Below are positions 32,880 to 41,978 of a DNA stretch of 64,000 bases, piece by piece. The stretch's first letter is position 1, and each line of letters begins with the position of its first letter. Under the pieces are notes generated by a model. The model saw only the letters and a list, made by a program, of their open reading frames with translations. It was not told where the DNA came from and did not search any database. Source of the stretch: Candidatus Aenigmatarchaeota archaeon (GTDB taxonomy: Archaea; Aenigmatarchaeota; Aenigmatarchaeia; QMZP01); the NCBI GenBank assembly GCA_016185435.1, contig JACPNN010000023.1:85393-149392 (forward strand), written 5' to 3'. Made by a program: the position numbers and the translations under genes.

Positions 32880-33099
32880 ACATCATTCAAGGCGTCCAAC
32901 AATCATGATGCAGTAACCACGCTGCAACCCATCATCTGGAATTTGGGGAGGGCATGCCACCACTTCATGCCTCCCTCTTTTTCTTTTTGCATCGCTAACA
33001 AGGGCAGAAACGGATTCGAGGAGGCATATAATCTGACACGAAGAATCCAAGCAGGCTTATGCAGGTGGAGTTCGGCATATCTTCTGACGCCATTATAAA
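32880..33099. other. Intergenic region without clear features
   Basis: I see no gene. A weak palindrome (GGAGGGCATGCC/…GGCATG-type, about 32945-32975) may be a terminator for one of the flanking genes. Confidence 0.4.
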
Positions 33100-33600
33100 T
33101 CACAGAGGTTTTTCTGATGCTACAGGCCGTTTTTTCGCCCATTTGTATTCAGGCTTTTTGTACATCTCTTCTGGATTGCGTGCCCAGTATGTCTTGGAAA
33201 CTTCACGGGCCCCTTCCGGATCTCTCATCACTGCACTGTAAGCCCTGATGCGTTTTGAGCCTTCGGGAGTTTCTAGACATCCAGAAAGGGAGCTGACAAT
33301 AGCGTCTTCATCTCCCTCCACGATGGCCAGCATGCACATTTTAAAACAGTTTTCTATGGTTATCTTGTCAGTCTTCGGGACAGCAGACTTGAATTGGCTG
33401 GGATGCAGTGGCATCAGCATACTCATGCCATCATAAAAGTCCCCATCCTTGCCCAATTCTTCGCATATCCCTTCAAGGCTTCTTCTGTAGTTTTCTGGAT
33501 CATAAGGCCTTTCTTGGCCTATCCCCAGCGCTTGAGGATGCTCTTTCACGGAAATCCTCCTGAGAAACGAATACAGGCCACTGAAAACTTGATATCTCAT
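33100..33600 (-). CDS. Hypothetical protein
   Basis: A 166-residue soluble protein. The middle has two Cys-containing helices (ENCFKMCMLAIVEG). No domain recognised. It lies 20 bases downstream of the PKD-repeat protein on the same strand and may be co-transcribed. Confidence 0.65.
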   Translation of the reverse strand: MRYQVFSGLYSFLRRISVKEHPQALGIGQERPYDPENYRRSLEGICEELGKDGDFYDGMSMLMPLHPSQFKSAVPKTDKITIENCFKMCMLAIVEGDEDAIVSSLSGCLETPEGSKRIRAYSAVMRDPEGAREVSKTYWARNPEEMYKKPEYKWAKKRPVASEKPL

Positions 33601-33623
33601 CACTTAGATGGATAGGAAGCAAT

Positions 33624-35687
33624 TTAACTTTTTGCCTCAGATCCGATAGGCGCCCACACCCTGAAGTTCCTTGTTATCCTGTTGTTGTCTTCGCTGCTCT
33701 CCCTGAAGCTGTCCCAGCTGTCGACAACGAGCTCTGCCCTGTGGAGGCCTGAATACAGAGGCCTGCCCTCGCATTTTGCCGAGGCTGACTGGCCTGCGGA
33801 AAGCGCTGCGGTTGTCGAGCAGCCCCAAGAAAGGCTGCCGTCGATGTGTATGTCAACCCTTACTGTCTTCGGGGAATCAGAATTGCCGCCCCTGCTTTTG
33901 ACAATTGCGACATAGGCAGGGGCATATCCTGACACCGGAACAGGATCAGGGTAGATGTCCATGGCCACAAAGTCAATAAGCTCTGGCGTTGGAGACGGAG
34001 TAGGAGTATAGGTTGGCCGGGGCTCATATACTGTCACATATCCTGTTGCCTGAGAAGAATACCCGAGGCTGTCATAGACTGTCACTGAAAACGAATATGC
34101 GCCTGCCCTGTCGAAAACATGCCTGTGCTGCAAACCGTAATCAGACACATGCCTGCCCTGGCCATAGAAGTCCCATGCGCACCTGCTTATCCCGTCCCTG
34201 TCATATGAGGAGGAGCAGTCGAATGTTATCTCCTCCCCTGCCTTTGGATATTGGGGGCTGAATGAAAAGCGCACAAGCGGATAGGTCTGTTCTGGAGGCT
34301 GCGTCGGCGAGGGCGAAATGGAAGGAATCGGCTCATACGGATTCGTGATAGACACAGTGCGGTAATCATAGGCATAGCCTCCATTGTTTCCATAGCACTC
34401 ATATGCTATCGTGAACGTGCCTGGATTCATGTACCTGTAACTGTATGAAGCCGCTGAAGGGTAGAGGAAGAAGCTTCCTGACTCCCCGAAGGAAATATAG
34501 CACCTGTCGGCATTGTAATTGGAGAGATATGCAGTCGCTGTTCTTCCAGAGACTTCGATCCTGCTTATTCTGGCTGAGACAAGCTGATAAGGGGTTGGCG
34601 TCGGATATGGAGTAGGGGTATAGGTCGGCCGGAGCTCATTTACTGCCACATATCCTGTGGCCTGAGAAAGATAGCCAAGGTTGTCATATACAGTGACAGT
34701 GAATGAATAAGTTCCTGGAGAATCGAAAACATGGGTGTGCTGAAGGCTGTATTCAGAAACATGCCTTCCCTGGCCATAGAAGTCCCATGCGCACCTGCTT
34801 ATCCCGTCCCTGTCATATGAGGAGGAGCAGTCGAATGTTATCGCTTCCCCTGCCTTTGGATATTGGGGGCTGAAGGTGAACCTAGCAACAGGATAAGTCG
34901 GGACTGGAGAAGGGCTTGGATAAGGGGTTGGCGAAGGGTATGGGGTGTAAGTTGGCTGTGGCCCATATACAGTGACAGAGCCTGTGGCCTGAGAAGAATA
35001 CCCGAGGCTGTCATAGACTGTCATTGAAAACGAATATGTGCTTGCCCTGTCGAAAACATGCCTGTGCTGCAAACCGTAATCAGACACATGCCTGCCCTGG
35101 CCATAGAAGTCCCATGCGCACCTGCTTATCCCGTCCCTGTCATATGAGGAGGAGCAGTCGAATGTTATCTCCTCCCCTGCTCTCGGATACTGCGGGCTGA
35201 ATGTGAAGCGGGCAAACGGATATGGCGTCTGGGGCTGTGGAATGTATGTCGGATAGGGAGTATAAGCAGGAGTGGGATAGGGGGAATATGAAGGCGTATA
35301 GGTGGGATAGGGATATTGCTGCTCATACGGGCTGCTTATTGTAATTGTCTGTGAAAAGGATGAATAGCCCCCACCGGCTCCATAGCATTCATAGACAATG
35401 GTGTAGGTACCAGGGGAGGTATACCGCAAACTGAAAGATGCTGTTGAAGGATACAGGAAAAACTTTCCAGCCTCGCCAAATGATATATAGCATTTCTCAG
35501 CATTGGAGCTGGAAAGGTAGGCCTTTGCTATCCTGCCTGAAACCTCGACAGCGTCGATGTGCGCAGTCACGGGCTGGTAATAAGGAGCTGGGGTCGGGTA
35601 TGTCGGCTGCACGCTGAGGCCTGCATGGGCAAGAGTGGAAACTAAGGAGATTGCAAGCAGGAGACCAGACGCCAATATTTTGTTCAT
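33624..35687 (-). CDS. Secreted PKD-repeat protein with CARDB-like end
   Basis: A 687-residue exported protein; the start at 35687 gives a signal peptide (LASGLLLAISLVSTLAHAG). Three PKD domains (each with ITFDCSSSYDRDGISRCAWDF and a YSF-V-VYDS-GYSSQATG end) alternate with two copies of a shorter beta-domain (KAYLSSxNAEKCYISFGEAG). Pro/Thr/Tyr-rich linkers join them. The C-terminus (SGYAPAYVAIVKSRGGNSDS) looks like CARDB. Cell-surface adhesion is likely. The PKD units are almost identical at DNA level, showing recent duplication. Confidence 0.88.
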   Translation of the reverse strand: MNKILASGLLLAISLVSTLAHAGLSVQPTYPTPAPYYQPVTAHIDAVEVSGRIAKAYLSSSNAEKCYISFGEAGKFFLYPSTASFSLRYTSPGTYTIVYECYGAGGGYSSFSQTITISSPYEQQYPYPTYTPSYSPYPTPAYTPYPTYIPQPQTPYPFARFTFSPQYPRAGEEITFDCSSSYDRDGISRCAWDFYGQGRHVSDYGLQHRHVFDRASTYSFSMTVYDSLGYSSQATGSVTVYGPQPTYTPYPSPTPYPSPSPVPTYPVARFTFSPQYPKAGEAITFDCSSSYDRDGISRCAWDFYGQGRHVSEYSLQHTHVFDSPGTYSFTVTVYDNLGYLSQATGYVAVNELRPTYTPTPYPTPTPYQLVSARISRIEVSGRTATAYLSNYNADRCYISFGESGSFFLYPSAASYSYRYMNPGTFTIAYECYGNNGGYAYDYRTVSITNPYEPIPSISPSPTQPPEQTYPLVRFSFSPQYPKAGEEITFDCSSSYDRDGISRCAWDFYGQGRHVSDYGLQHRHVFDRAGAYSFSVTVYDSLGYSSQATGYVTVYEPRPTYTPTPSPTPELIDFVAMDIYPDPVPVSGYAPAYVAIVKSRGGNSDSPKTVRVDIHIDGSLSWGCSTTAALSAGQSASAKCEGRPLYSGLHRAELVVDSWDSFRESSEDNNRITRNFRVWAPIGSEAKS

Positions 35688-35830
35688 AATATCACTATTG
35701 GAGAGTTGTAATGTAGTTGTAATTGAATTGGAAAGAATATTTAAAAGCTTTCGGTACACATTTGTCCGCCTCTGACGCCCCCAGACCAAGCCCAGAACTT
35801 CAGAAAGCAATGCAAAAGAAGCAAAGCCGA

Positions 35831-36478
35831 TTACCTAGCCCCTTCAGCTTCCCTCTCCAGCCTCTGCCTTTCCTGGATGGCATGGCTGGCCTTGTCATTG
35901 CCGTATGCTGCAAGCAGCTCGCTGGCTATTGCCTCTTCAAGGCCCTTTTTCCTGCCGAAGGTTGACGCGTATATCCCCTGCGAAAGGCCCTTCAAAGTTA
36001 TGTCGAGCCTCCTCTGCGGGCTTGTCACGACTGCCCTCCTTGCCACCATGCCTCCCAGCCTGTAGCTTGCTATCTCCTCCAATGTCGCGGCGTTTTCAAT
36101 GGCCTTCACCAGAACCTGGACAGGGTTCTGCTTTGCCCTCTCGCTGATTATGTCAAAAGCACGCTCGACAGCAAGATAAATTGTCGCGGTATTGCCTGTG
36201 CACCTTCCAGAGGTCATGCGATGCTTCTTTCCCCTGTGGCCAGGCACCATGAGCTTTGTGATGAACCTTTCGACTATGTTGACTCTTTTCTTCGTGATGA
36301 AGCTGCGGCCAAACCTCCCAGAGCTTCTCGGAACCATAACAGGCTTCAGGCCTATATACTCCGCCAGGCCCTGATCCTCCACCTTCACTTCAGACAGGTC
36401 CCACTTGCCGAACAGCAGCATCTTCTGCTGCTCAGGCTTCACTTCTGCTTTCTGTTCCGCCGCCAGCTGTTCAGGCAT
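35831..36478 (-). CDS. rps7: 30S ribosomal protein S7
   Basis: Small-subunit protein that binds 16S rRNA. The C-terminal 150 residues carry the family blocks KQNPVQVLVKAIENAA, SPQRRLDITLKGLSQG and the end ESAR-like REAEGAR. An N-terminal extension of about 20 residues is Glu/Ala/Gln-rich. S12 lies upstream on the same strand, the usual pair, but about 330 bases apart with a small membrane gene between. Confidence 0.96.
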   Translation of the reverse strand: MPEQLAAEQKAEVKPEQQKMLLFGKWDLSEVKVEDQGLAEYIGLKPVMVPRSSGRFGRSFITKKRVNIVERFITKLMVPGHRGKKHRMTSGRCTGNTATIYLAVERAFDIISERAKQNPVQVLVKAIENAATLEEIASYRLGGMVARRAVVTSPQRRLDITLKGLSQGIYASTFGRKKGLEEAIASELLAAYGNDKASHAIQERQRLEREAEGAR

Positions 36479-36554
36479 AAATATACCATAAGCGTGTTGT
36501 TTTTATATACGTTTTTTCGGCTTTCGAGAACAATTAGCAGTCTGGCCCGTCATG

Positions 36555-36701
36555 TCACCCGAACAGAACCAGGATCAGCCCCAATATGCCCAGCAGCCAT
36601 GTCATGCCGCCGTCTATATTCCCGCCGTGCCACAGGAGCAAAGCGATGACTGTAAGAAGGTATCCTATAAACCTCATAAACACCTTTCTCGGCTTTGGCA
36701 T
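36555..36701 (-). CDS. Small membrane protein between S12 and S7
   Basis: A 48-residue protein with two hydrophobic helices (RFIGYLLTVIALLLWHGG and MTWLLGILGLILVLFG). A TATA box (GTTTATAAATAC, plus-strand 36721-36732) is 20-31 bases upstream, so it seems to have its own leaderless promoter within the S12-S7 gap. No family recognised. Confidence 0.65.
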   Translation of the reverse strand: MPKPRKVFMRFIGYLLTVIALLLWHGGNIDGGMTWLLGILGLILVLFG

Positions 36702-36805
36702 GACTACTAATAAGTGACAAGTATTTATAAACTTTTGGTGGCAGTGCCATAGCATCCATATCCGATATTTTTCTGCCGCAGAAATTGCGCAGCGCCAAAA
36801 TCAGC

Positions 36806-37234
36806 TCAAGCCCCTTTCGGCTTTTCCTTTTTGCCTTTCAAGAGCTCAGAAAGGGCAACCCCATTGACTGCCACGACCTTGAACTTTACGCCCCACATGC
36901 TTCCTATTGCTCCTCCTTGCGAGCCCCCGAGGCCCTCAACCATCACAGTATCGTGCTCGTCTATGAATTTTATCGCATTTGTTCCCGGCACTACAGCTGT
37001 AATCTGGATGCCGTTTTTCACGAGCTGAAGCCTGACAGCTTTGATTATTCCTGAATGCGGCTGCTTCTGCTCTATTCCTTTCTTCTTGAGCACAATGCCT
37101 GTCCCCTGGGGAGCGCCTTCAAGCGGGTCCAGCGTCCAGAGCTTCCTCAAACTCCTTTTCTTCTTGTCAGAACTGAGCCTGAACCTTTTTCTCTTCCTTA
37201 TAAACTGCCTGGCAGAGAACAGTCCCATAATCAT
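36806..37234 (-). CDS. rps12: 30S ribosomal protein S12
   Basis: Decoding-centre protein. The blocks [38 protein letters not shown] and [13 protein letters not shown] are diagnostic. The start is uncertain between 37234 and 37228; a TATA box (TTTAAAT at about 37270-37276) favours starts near there over the upstream TTG at 37255. The C-terminus is Lys-rich. Confidence 0.95.
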   Translation of the reverse strand: MIMGLFSARQFIRKRKRFRLSSDKKKRSLRKLWTLDPLEGAPQGTGIVLKKKGIEQKQPHSGIIKAVRLQLVKNGIQITAVVPGTNAIKFIDEHDTVMVEGLGGSQGGAIGSMWGVKFKVVAVNGVALSELLKGKKEKPKGA

Positions 37235-37304
37235 CGGTTCTTCTATACGAGACAAATAGGTTGAAGGGATTTAAATTGATTGAGCGGATAGAGATTGGAT
37301 AATC

Positions 37305-37544
37305 CTACTCAAACGATTCCTCAATCACAGAATCAACTGGCCCATAATGGCTTTCTGAGTACTCCAAAGCCAAATGCCTTTTTCTTGCACCGCTGCATCC
37401 TCTCTCTAAGCCATGGTTACCAAAAGCACCTAGAACTTCATGATAAGATCTTATCAGTAAGCCAGTTTTTCCGTCCTCATACTCAACTCTAACCACAGTA
37501 CCATCTCTAAGTCTCACTCTTACGTAATCTTTTTTTGTTTCCAT
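37305..37544 (-). CDS. Hypothetical protein
   Basis: A 79-residue protein with a beta-rich N-terminus (YVRVRLRDGTVVRVEYEDGK) and a basic middle. No family recognised. It lies upstream of S12 on the same strand. Confidence 0.55.
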   Translation of the reverse strand: METKKDYVRVRLRDGTVVRVEYEDGKTGLLIRSYHEVLGAFGNHGLERGCSGARKRHLALEYSESHYGPVDSVIEESFE

Positions 37545-37611
37545 ATCCTATGTGTAATAGTTAGTTATATTGTTGTCATGAGTTTCAAAGGATTACATGG
37601 CTTTGGCTTCA

Positions 37612-37845
37612 CTACAGTTTCAGCCTTGTCGCGACAGCAACGCTTATCCACAGCAAGCCTGCTATAAGAAAGAGAATGAAGGCGATAAGAAGGGCCATCA
37701 CATAGTTCGGAACAGAAACCCCCACATCGAGCTTCAGGTTGTTTACGATCCAGCTGCCGGCAACAAGCAGGGCGGCTCCGGCTATCCAGGCCGCAATAAG
37801 CCTTCCGTCTGTACTAATCTGCCTGCTCACTATTACAGAACGCAT
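37612..37845 (-). CDS. Two-helix membrane protein
   Basis: A 77-residue protein with two hydrophobic helices (about 17-37 and 50-72). No family recognised. A TATA-like AACTTTTCTGC/TTATAAA-type box lies upstream (plus-strand 37871-37883 AAGTTTATAAAT). Confidence 0.6.
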   Translation of the reverse strand: MRSVIVSRQISTDGRLIAAWIAGAALLVAGSWIVNNLKLDVGVSVPNYVMALLIAFILFLIAGLLWISVAVATRLKL

Positions 37846-37956
37846 AATGGTCACTATTAAATGGTGCAGAAAAGTTTATAAATGTGATATAACAGCGTTA
37901 TTTTTACGCTTCAAATCTGGCCCCTCTGAAATGTCCTGAACATGCAGGCTTAAACC

Positions 37957-38724
37957 TTAAACATCCTTCAGGGCCCTGGCAAAATCAGCAGCCTTAGACC
38001 CCAAAATCTGCGCTGCCTGGAGGACTATGTCCTCAGGCGCCAGCCCTGAAACAGTTTCCACCCTGAAAATAAACCTGTTTTCATCGAACTGGAGGATGTA
38101 GCTGTCGAGCCTGCAGGCCTTCTTCATGTCAGCTTTGAAGTAGTCCAATATGACAACTTTCCCGCCCCTGACCTCGGCCAGGCCCGAAGGGCAGTCTTCC
38201 AGCCCGGCAAGCTCCTCATCCTTGGCCTTTTCTGCCTCGACAAAATACTGGTAGCCCACAATGGCAGCCTGATGCTTCGCATGCTTCCTTGCTGTCCCCA
38301 AGCTTGCCACTGCCTCAAATCTGACGCTCTGCCCTCCCAGAAGCTCCACTATGGGGAAATTCGGGTCAAGAGGAGCTACGCCTTTGTGGCTCGATTTCAT
38401 GTCGCCTGAAAGGAGCATTCCAGGCCCTGTCTTCTCAGCGGCAAAAACAACCTGGCAAAGCGTGCAGCCCTTGCCCTCGCATTTGCACTCATCAGGCATG
38501 TTCATCTTGCCGATGCCGAAGGAAAGGGGAATGAGGCCGAGCCTGTGGGCCAGCACTTCATCAAACATGACCGAGCCGTTGTCATGGAAATCAACATACT
38601 GGATGGCCAAAGTAGGCACCTCTGATATCATTGCCCTTCTCAGGGCATTCGCAAAAGCCGGCGTAGCATCCTCCAGAACAAAGTCTAGCCTGCCTTGTTT
38701 TTTTGAAATTATCCTGACCTTCAT
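37957..38724 (-). CDS. rpoD: DNA-directed RNA polymerase subunit D
   Basis: Archaeal alpha-like assembly subunit, 255 residues from the ATG at 38724. The N-terminus DFVLEDATPAFANALRRAMI and HRLGLIPL are typical. A Cys-rich insert (CKCEGKGCTLC) corresponds to the iron-sulfur cluster domain found in some archaeal RpoD proteins. Normally rpoD lies in the S13-S4-S11 operon; here it is alone, 20 kb from those genes. A TATA box (TATATATAAATA, 38770-38781) lies about 50 bases upstream. Confidence 0.95.
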   Translation of the reverse strand: MKVRIISKKQGRLDFVLEDATPAFANALRRAMISEVPTLAIQYVDFHDNGSVMFDEVLAHRLGLIPLSFGIGKMNMPDECKCEGKGCTLCQVVFAAEKTGPGMLLSGDMKSSHKGVAPLDPNFPIVELLGGQSVRFEAVASLGTARKHAKHQAAIVGYQYFVEAEKAKDEELAGLEDCPSGLAEVRGGKVVILDYFKADMKKACRLDSYILQFDENRFIFRVETVSGLAPEDIVLQAAQILGSKAADFARALKDV

Positions 38725-38858
38725 ATTGATCAACGCTGCCAACAAGCAATGTGAAACTTATTGTGTTGTATATATAAATAGTTTTTTGAATTTTTGCTTA
38801 AAGCAGGCGCCGACAGCCATACGGCAAAAGAAACTGAAGCGTGAAATTATAGCTCCAC

Positions 38859-39437
38859 TTATTGACACTTGGGTCCGCTTGTTGTACAAACTTGATAAGT
38901 GCCTCTGCATTCCTGCAGGAAGAAATTGCTGTACCACTGGCAGCCGCTCTTCGAGATGCATGCTGTTTGCGAGGCTATGCCCTTGCAGCTCTTGGACTCG
39001 CAGCTTTGTGATGTCTGGCAGCTCTGGGAGCAGCACTGGCCGCCGCTTGTGCAGGAGGAGCCTGTGGAAAGGCATGTTGATCCTGAACAGAGCCCACTGG
39101 TGCATGTCTGGCCGCTGGAGCATGCTGTAGCTAACCCGTACTCAAGGCAGCTGTCTGAATCGAAGTTGCCGCATATCCTGTATGCTGTTGAGCTGGAGCA
39201 GACCCTGCCCCCAACGCTGCAATCATCAGTGCATGAGCTTCCCCCATTGTCATCGAGATAATTGGTCCTGTTCTCGAGGCCTGTCACCTTTTCTTTCAGC
39301 TGATTGGTATTGTTTTCCAGAGAGGCCAGCCGAGACAGTGCGTCAGTCATGTTCTGGCTCTGGGCCTGCGCATAGTAAGAAGTAACAAGCAACCCGAAAA
39401 CTATTCCCATAGCCGCAACAATATACTCCTGCTTCAT
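38859..39437 (-). CDS. Secreted Cys-rich protein with coiled coil
   Basis: A 192-residue protein. A signal peptide or anchor (residues 1-25) is followed by a short coiled coil (LSRLASLENNTNQLKEKVTG) and a region with 20 or more Cys (about 68-192) rich in Ser, Thr and Gly (CTSGLCSGSTC, GGQCCSQSCQ). The Cys pattern resembles small disulfide-stabilised extracellular domains. Function unknown; probably displayed at the cell surface. Confidence 0.75.
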   Translation of the reverse strand: MKQEYIVAAMGIVFGLLVTSYYAQAQSQNMTDALSRLASLENNTNQLKEKVTGLENRTNYLDDNGGSSCTDDCSVGGRVCSSSTAYRICGNFDSDSCLEYGLATACSSGQTCTSGLCSGSTCLSTGSSCTSGGQCCSQSCQTSQSCESKSCKGIASQTACISKSGCQWYSNFFLQECRGTYQVCTTSGPKCQ

Positions 39438-39547
39438 CTGAATCAGAATTAACTTGGACAGAAACTTTTAATCGCTTTTGGAAATCAATTACAGATGAAC
39501 TACTGCCGTACTAATCCTGGAATGAGCTGCGCAAGATTCATGCAAAT

Positions 39548-39955
39548 TCAATATCTCAATCTGAGATCCATCAGCCCAAAGTGCCTCTTCAGCATCTCTT
39601 TGATGGCCTTTATATTGGTCCCATGCCTTCCGATAATTTTTGATTTCTCTGCCGCAGGAATGCTGACCAGGACAGAGCCGTTCTCCATCCTTATGCCTTT
39701 CGCCTGGGGAATCATGGCCCTTATTGTCTCTTCCGGGTTTGGATAATATCCGAAAATCCTGACCCTTTTCCTGAAGAGCATGCTGAGCTTCCTTATGTTC
39801 TCCCCGCCCCTCCCTATGACGGCAAACACCTTCCTGGAATCCACGACAAAATAGATGCAATCCTCAGCAATAAGGCAATCTTTCGGCTGTATGCCTGTCG
39901 CCTTCACAAAAAACGAGATATTCCTTACCTCTTCAGTGCCTAGTTTCAAGTTCAT
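39548..39955 (-). CDS. nusA: Archaeal NusA-like KH-domain factor
   Basis: A 135-residue protein with two KH domains: VFAVIGRGGENIRKLS and KSKIIGRHGTNIKAIK contain the RNA-binding GxxG loops. This short archaeal NusA lacks the bacterial N-terminal and S1 domains. It overlaps the L30e gene by 4 bases, the usual archaeal L30e-NusA pair. Confidence 0.94.
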   Translation of the reverse strand: MNLKLGTEEVRNISFFVKATGIQPKDCLIAEDCIYFVVDSRKVFAVIGRGGENIRKLSMLFRKRVRIFGYYPNPEETIRAMIPQAKGIRMENGSVLVSIPAAEKSKIIGRHGTNIKAIKEMLKRHFGLMDLRLRY

Positions 39956-40560
39956 TTTCCAATACCCACAATAGCTATGTTGAAAGGCTTTCCGCACGCT
40001 TCGCCAAGCCTCAGGCTGTCGCCGGAAAACCTTGCCACAGCAACACTTGATATTGATGCGCAGTTATTTAAATCCTTGAAGATGGTAAGAGGGCAGTTCG
40101 AAGCGCATATCACTGACTTTAAGCTGCCATTTGCAAATGCCTTGAATGTCCGGTTCTTCCCTATCATCAGCTTCTCAGCCTTTATCGCCTCCTTTATCAC
40201 CCTCAGCAAAGCCTTGTCCGGCCCCTCTATCTTCTCCTTCCTGACCCTTATTTTTTCCCCTTCCTTTGGCCTTTCCTTCTCAGCTTTTGGCCTGTCCTTT
40301 CTGGCAGCTTCTCTTTCGGCTGCTTTTCTGGCTTTCAGCGCTTCTTCCTCAACAGCCTCCTGCGCCTGCTTTTTTTTCGCCTCCTCAAGAAACGCCTCTA
40401 TTCTGGTATCCTTTTGCTCCTCAATAAGCTTCCTGGCCTTCTCACTAATCGCTTCCTTTATGTCCGCGCCTTTGGGCTTTTTTGCGGCTTTTCTCCTTTT
40501 CTTCACTTCGCTTCCAGAAGCATCATCCTCCCTTCCGGATTCCCTGCCCTCTTCTGCCAT
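39952..40560 (-). CDS. rpl30e: 50S ribosomal protein L30e with long N-terminal extension
   Basis: The C-terminal 90 residues match L30e (EAIKAEKLMIGKNRTFKAFA, VICASNCPLTIFKDL). The first 110 residues are a charged Lys/Glu/Ala-rich helical region not part of normal archaeal L30e (about 100 residues in total). There is no stop between, so it is one frame. It lies one base after S8 and overlaps nusA by 4, so it is translated within the S8-L30e-NusA operon. Confidence 0.9.
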   Translation of the reverse strand: MAEEGRESGREDDASGSEVKKRRKAAKKPKGADIKEAISEKARKLIEEQKDTRIEAFLEEAKKKQAQEAVEEEALKARKAAEREAARKDRPKAEKERPKEGEKIRVRKEKIEGPDKALLRVIKEAIKAEKLMIGKNRTFKAFANGSLKSVICASNCPLTIFKDLNNCASISSVAVARFSGDSLRLGEACGKPFNIAIVGIGK

Positions 40561-40561
40561 A

Positions 40562-40948
40562 TCAGTAAACGAAGCCGAGAAGCTTCCCTCCTATGCCGGC
40601 GCTTCTGGCGTCCTTGTGGTCTATGACGCCTTTTGACGTGCTGAGTATCAGTATGCCTGTGCCTGCCGCTGGAAGATACCTCTTCTCATATTTCATTATA
40701 TTGTCCTTTTTTACGCTATACTGCGGGCTGATGACATTGCAGTCATTTATTCTCCTCACAAGCCTGACAATAAACTTTCCATTCCTGCCGTCATCCAGAA
40801 GCTCATAACTCTTGATGTATTCATGCCTTTCCATCACGGAAAGGATGGCCTTGACAAGGTTGCTTGCCGGCACAGAGCATTCAGACTTTCCCAGGTCCTC
40901 TGCATTTTTTATGATGCTGAACATGTCAGCAATTACACTGTGCCTCAT
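40562..40948 (-). CDS. rps8: 30S ribosomal protein S8
   Basis: A 128-residue 16S rRNA-binding protein, start MRHSVIADMFSIIKNAE, with the C-terminal STSKGVIDHKDARSAGIGGK block. It follows S14 by 3 bases. In other archaea L6, L32e and others follow; here L30e and NusA follow instead. Confidence 0.96.
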   Translation of the reverse strand: MRHSVIADMFSIIKNAEDLGKSECSVPASNLVKAILSVMERHEYIKSYELLDDGRNGKFIVRLVRRINDCNVISPQYSVKKDNIMKYEKRYLPAAGTGILILSTSKGVIDHKDARSAGIGGKLLGFVY

Positions 40949-40951
40949 AAT

Positions 40952-41167
40952 TCACTTCCTCCACCCCAGGTCTTCAGCATGCTCCCTGAAGCACTGCCTG
41001 CAGTACATCACGCCATATTTCCTTATCACGCCGTCATGCCTGCCGCAGCTGGAGCAGGCAAAGCTGCCTTTTCCGAACTTCCTCTTCTTCGGGGCTGAGA
41101 ATTTCAGGAACCTTGCCACTTTGGTTTTCTTGCCTGCAATCTGCTTCAGCACATCAAGATATGTCAT
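40952..41167 (-). CDS. rps14: 30S ribosomal protein S14, zinc-binding
   Basis: The C-terminal 40 residues are archaeal S14 (CSSCGRHDGVIRKYGVMYCR, CF, ending EDLGWRK), with two CxxC pairs for zinc. An N-terminal segment of about 30 residues (TYLDVLKQIAGKKTKVARFL) is more than the usual archaeal protein carries. The start ATG at 41167 is chosen; 41191 is possible. Confidence 0.95.
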   Translation of the reverse strand: MTYLDVLKQIAGKKTKVARFLKFSAPKKRKFGKGSFACSSCGRHDGVIRKYGVMYCRQCFREHAEDLGWRK

Positions 41168-41195
41168 CCTTTGCCACCCTTTCACTCCCAATTGT

Positions 41196-41978
41196 TTACT
41201 TCCAGACTTTTATATGCTTCAGGTATCCAACGCTTGACACTATGCCCTCCATGTCTTTGTTCTCTATTATTATGGGGCCTGCATATTTAAGCCTCTTCAG
41301 CATGCTGAAAAAACTCCTCCATCCTATCCTGCCCTTGCCGATAGGAAGGTGTTCGTCTTCTTTCCCATTGTTGTCATGTATATGGACGTTCACCAGCCTG
41401 CGCTTGAATTTTCCGGCAAACAGGGAATAGCCCTCCTCCTTGCCTGAAATGTTCCAGTGGCCGATATCGAAAGTGAAGAAAAAGCCAAAGCTGTCCATAT
41501 ACCTCCCAATATCATCAGCTGTGTCTGTCAGGTTTTCAATGGCAATTTTCACCCCTGCCCTTTCCGCATACCTGCCTATTGCCTTAAACTCCCTCTTTTC
41601 GGCGGCATGGAGCCATTTGAGCACAATCTCCGAATCCACGCCGCTGCCATACGGCGGATGCAGGGTAAGGGTTTCTATGCCGGCCCTGCCTGAGAAGTCA
41701 ATCGCCTTCAGAAAGATCCTCCTCATGACTGATGTTACCTCAGGGTTGAAATTGACAGAGCTGAGCAGGTAAGGCATATGGCCTGTCAGCTTTATCCCGG
41801 CGCTTTCAGAAACTTTTTTCAGCCGTGCAGCATGCCCTGCCTTAAGGAAGCTCGGGGAAGTGAAATACTCAAATGTCACCTCCAGCCATCCGAAGCCAAG
41901 CTCAGCGGCCGCAAAGGCATAGTCATCTATCCTTTTCGAATACCAGGGATGGCTCTGCATGCCGAAACTAAACTTCAT
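41196..41978 (-). CDS. Sugar phosphate isomerase/epimerase-like TIM-barrel protein
   Basis: A 260-residue xylose isomerase-like TIM barrel (AP endonuclease family 2 superfamily). Metal-ligand positions are visible in LTLHPPYG, KIAIENLTD, FTFDIGHWN and VNVHIHDNNG. The substrate is unknown. It lies within the spc-type ribosomal run, between L5 and S14, and overlaps the HD gene upstream by 11 bases, so the two inserted genes form a unit. Confidence 0.85.
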   Translation of the reverse strand: MKFSFGMQSHPWYSKRIDDYAFAAAELGFGWLEVTFEYFTSPSFLKAGHAARLKKVSESAGIKLTGHMPYLLSSVNFNPEVTSVMRRIFLKAIDFSGRAGIETLTLHPPYGSGVDSEIVLKWLHAAEKREFKAIGRYAERAGVKIAIENLTDTADDIGRYMDSFGFFFTFDIGHWNISGKEEGYSLFAGKFKRRLVNVHIHDNNGKEDEHLPIGKGRIGWRSFFSMLKRLKYAGPIIIENKDMEGIVSSVGYLKHIKVWK

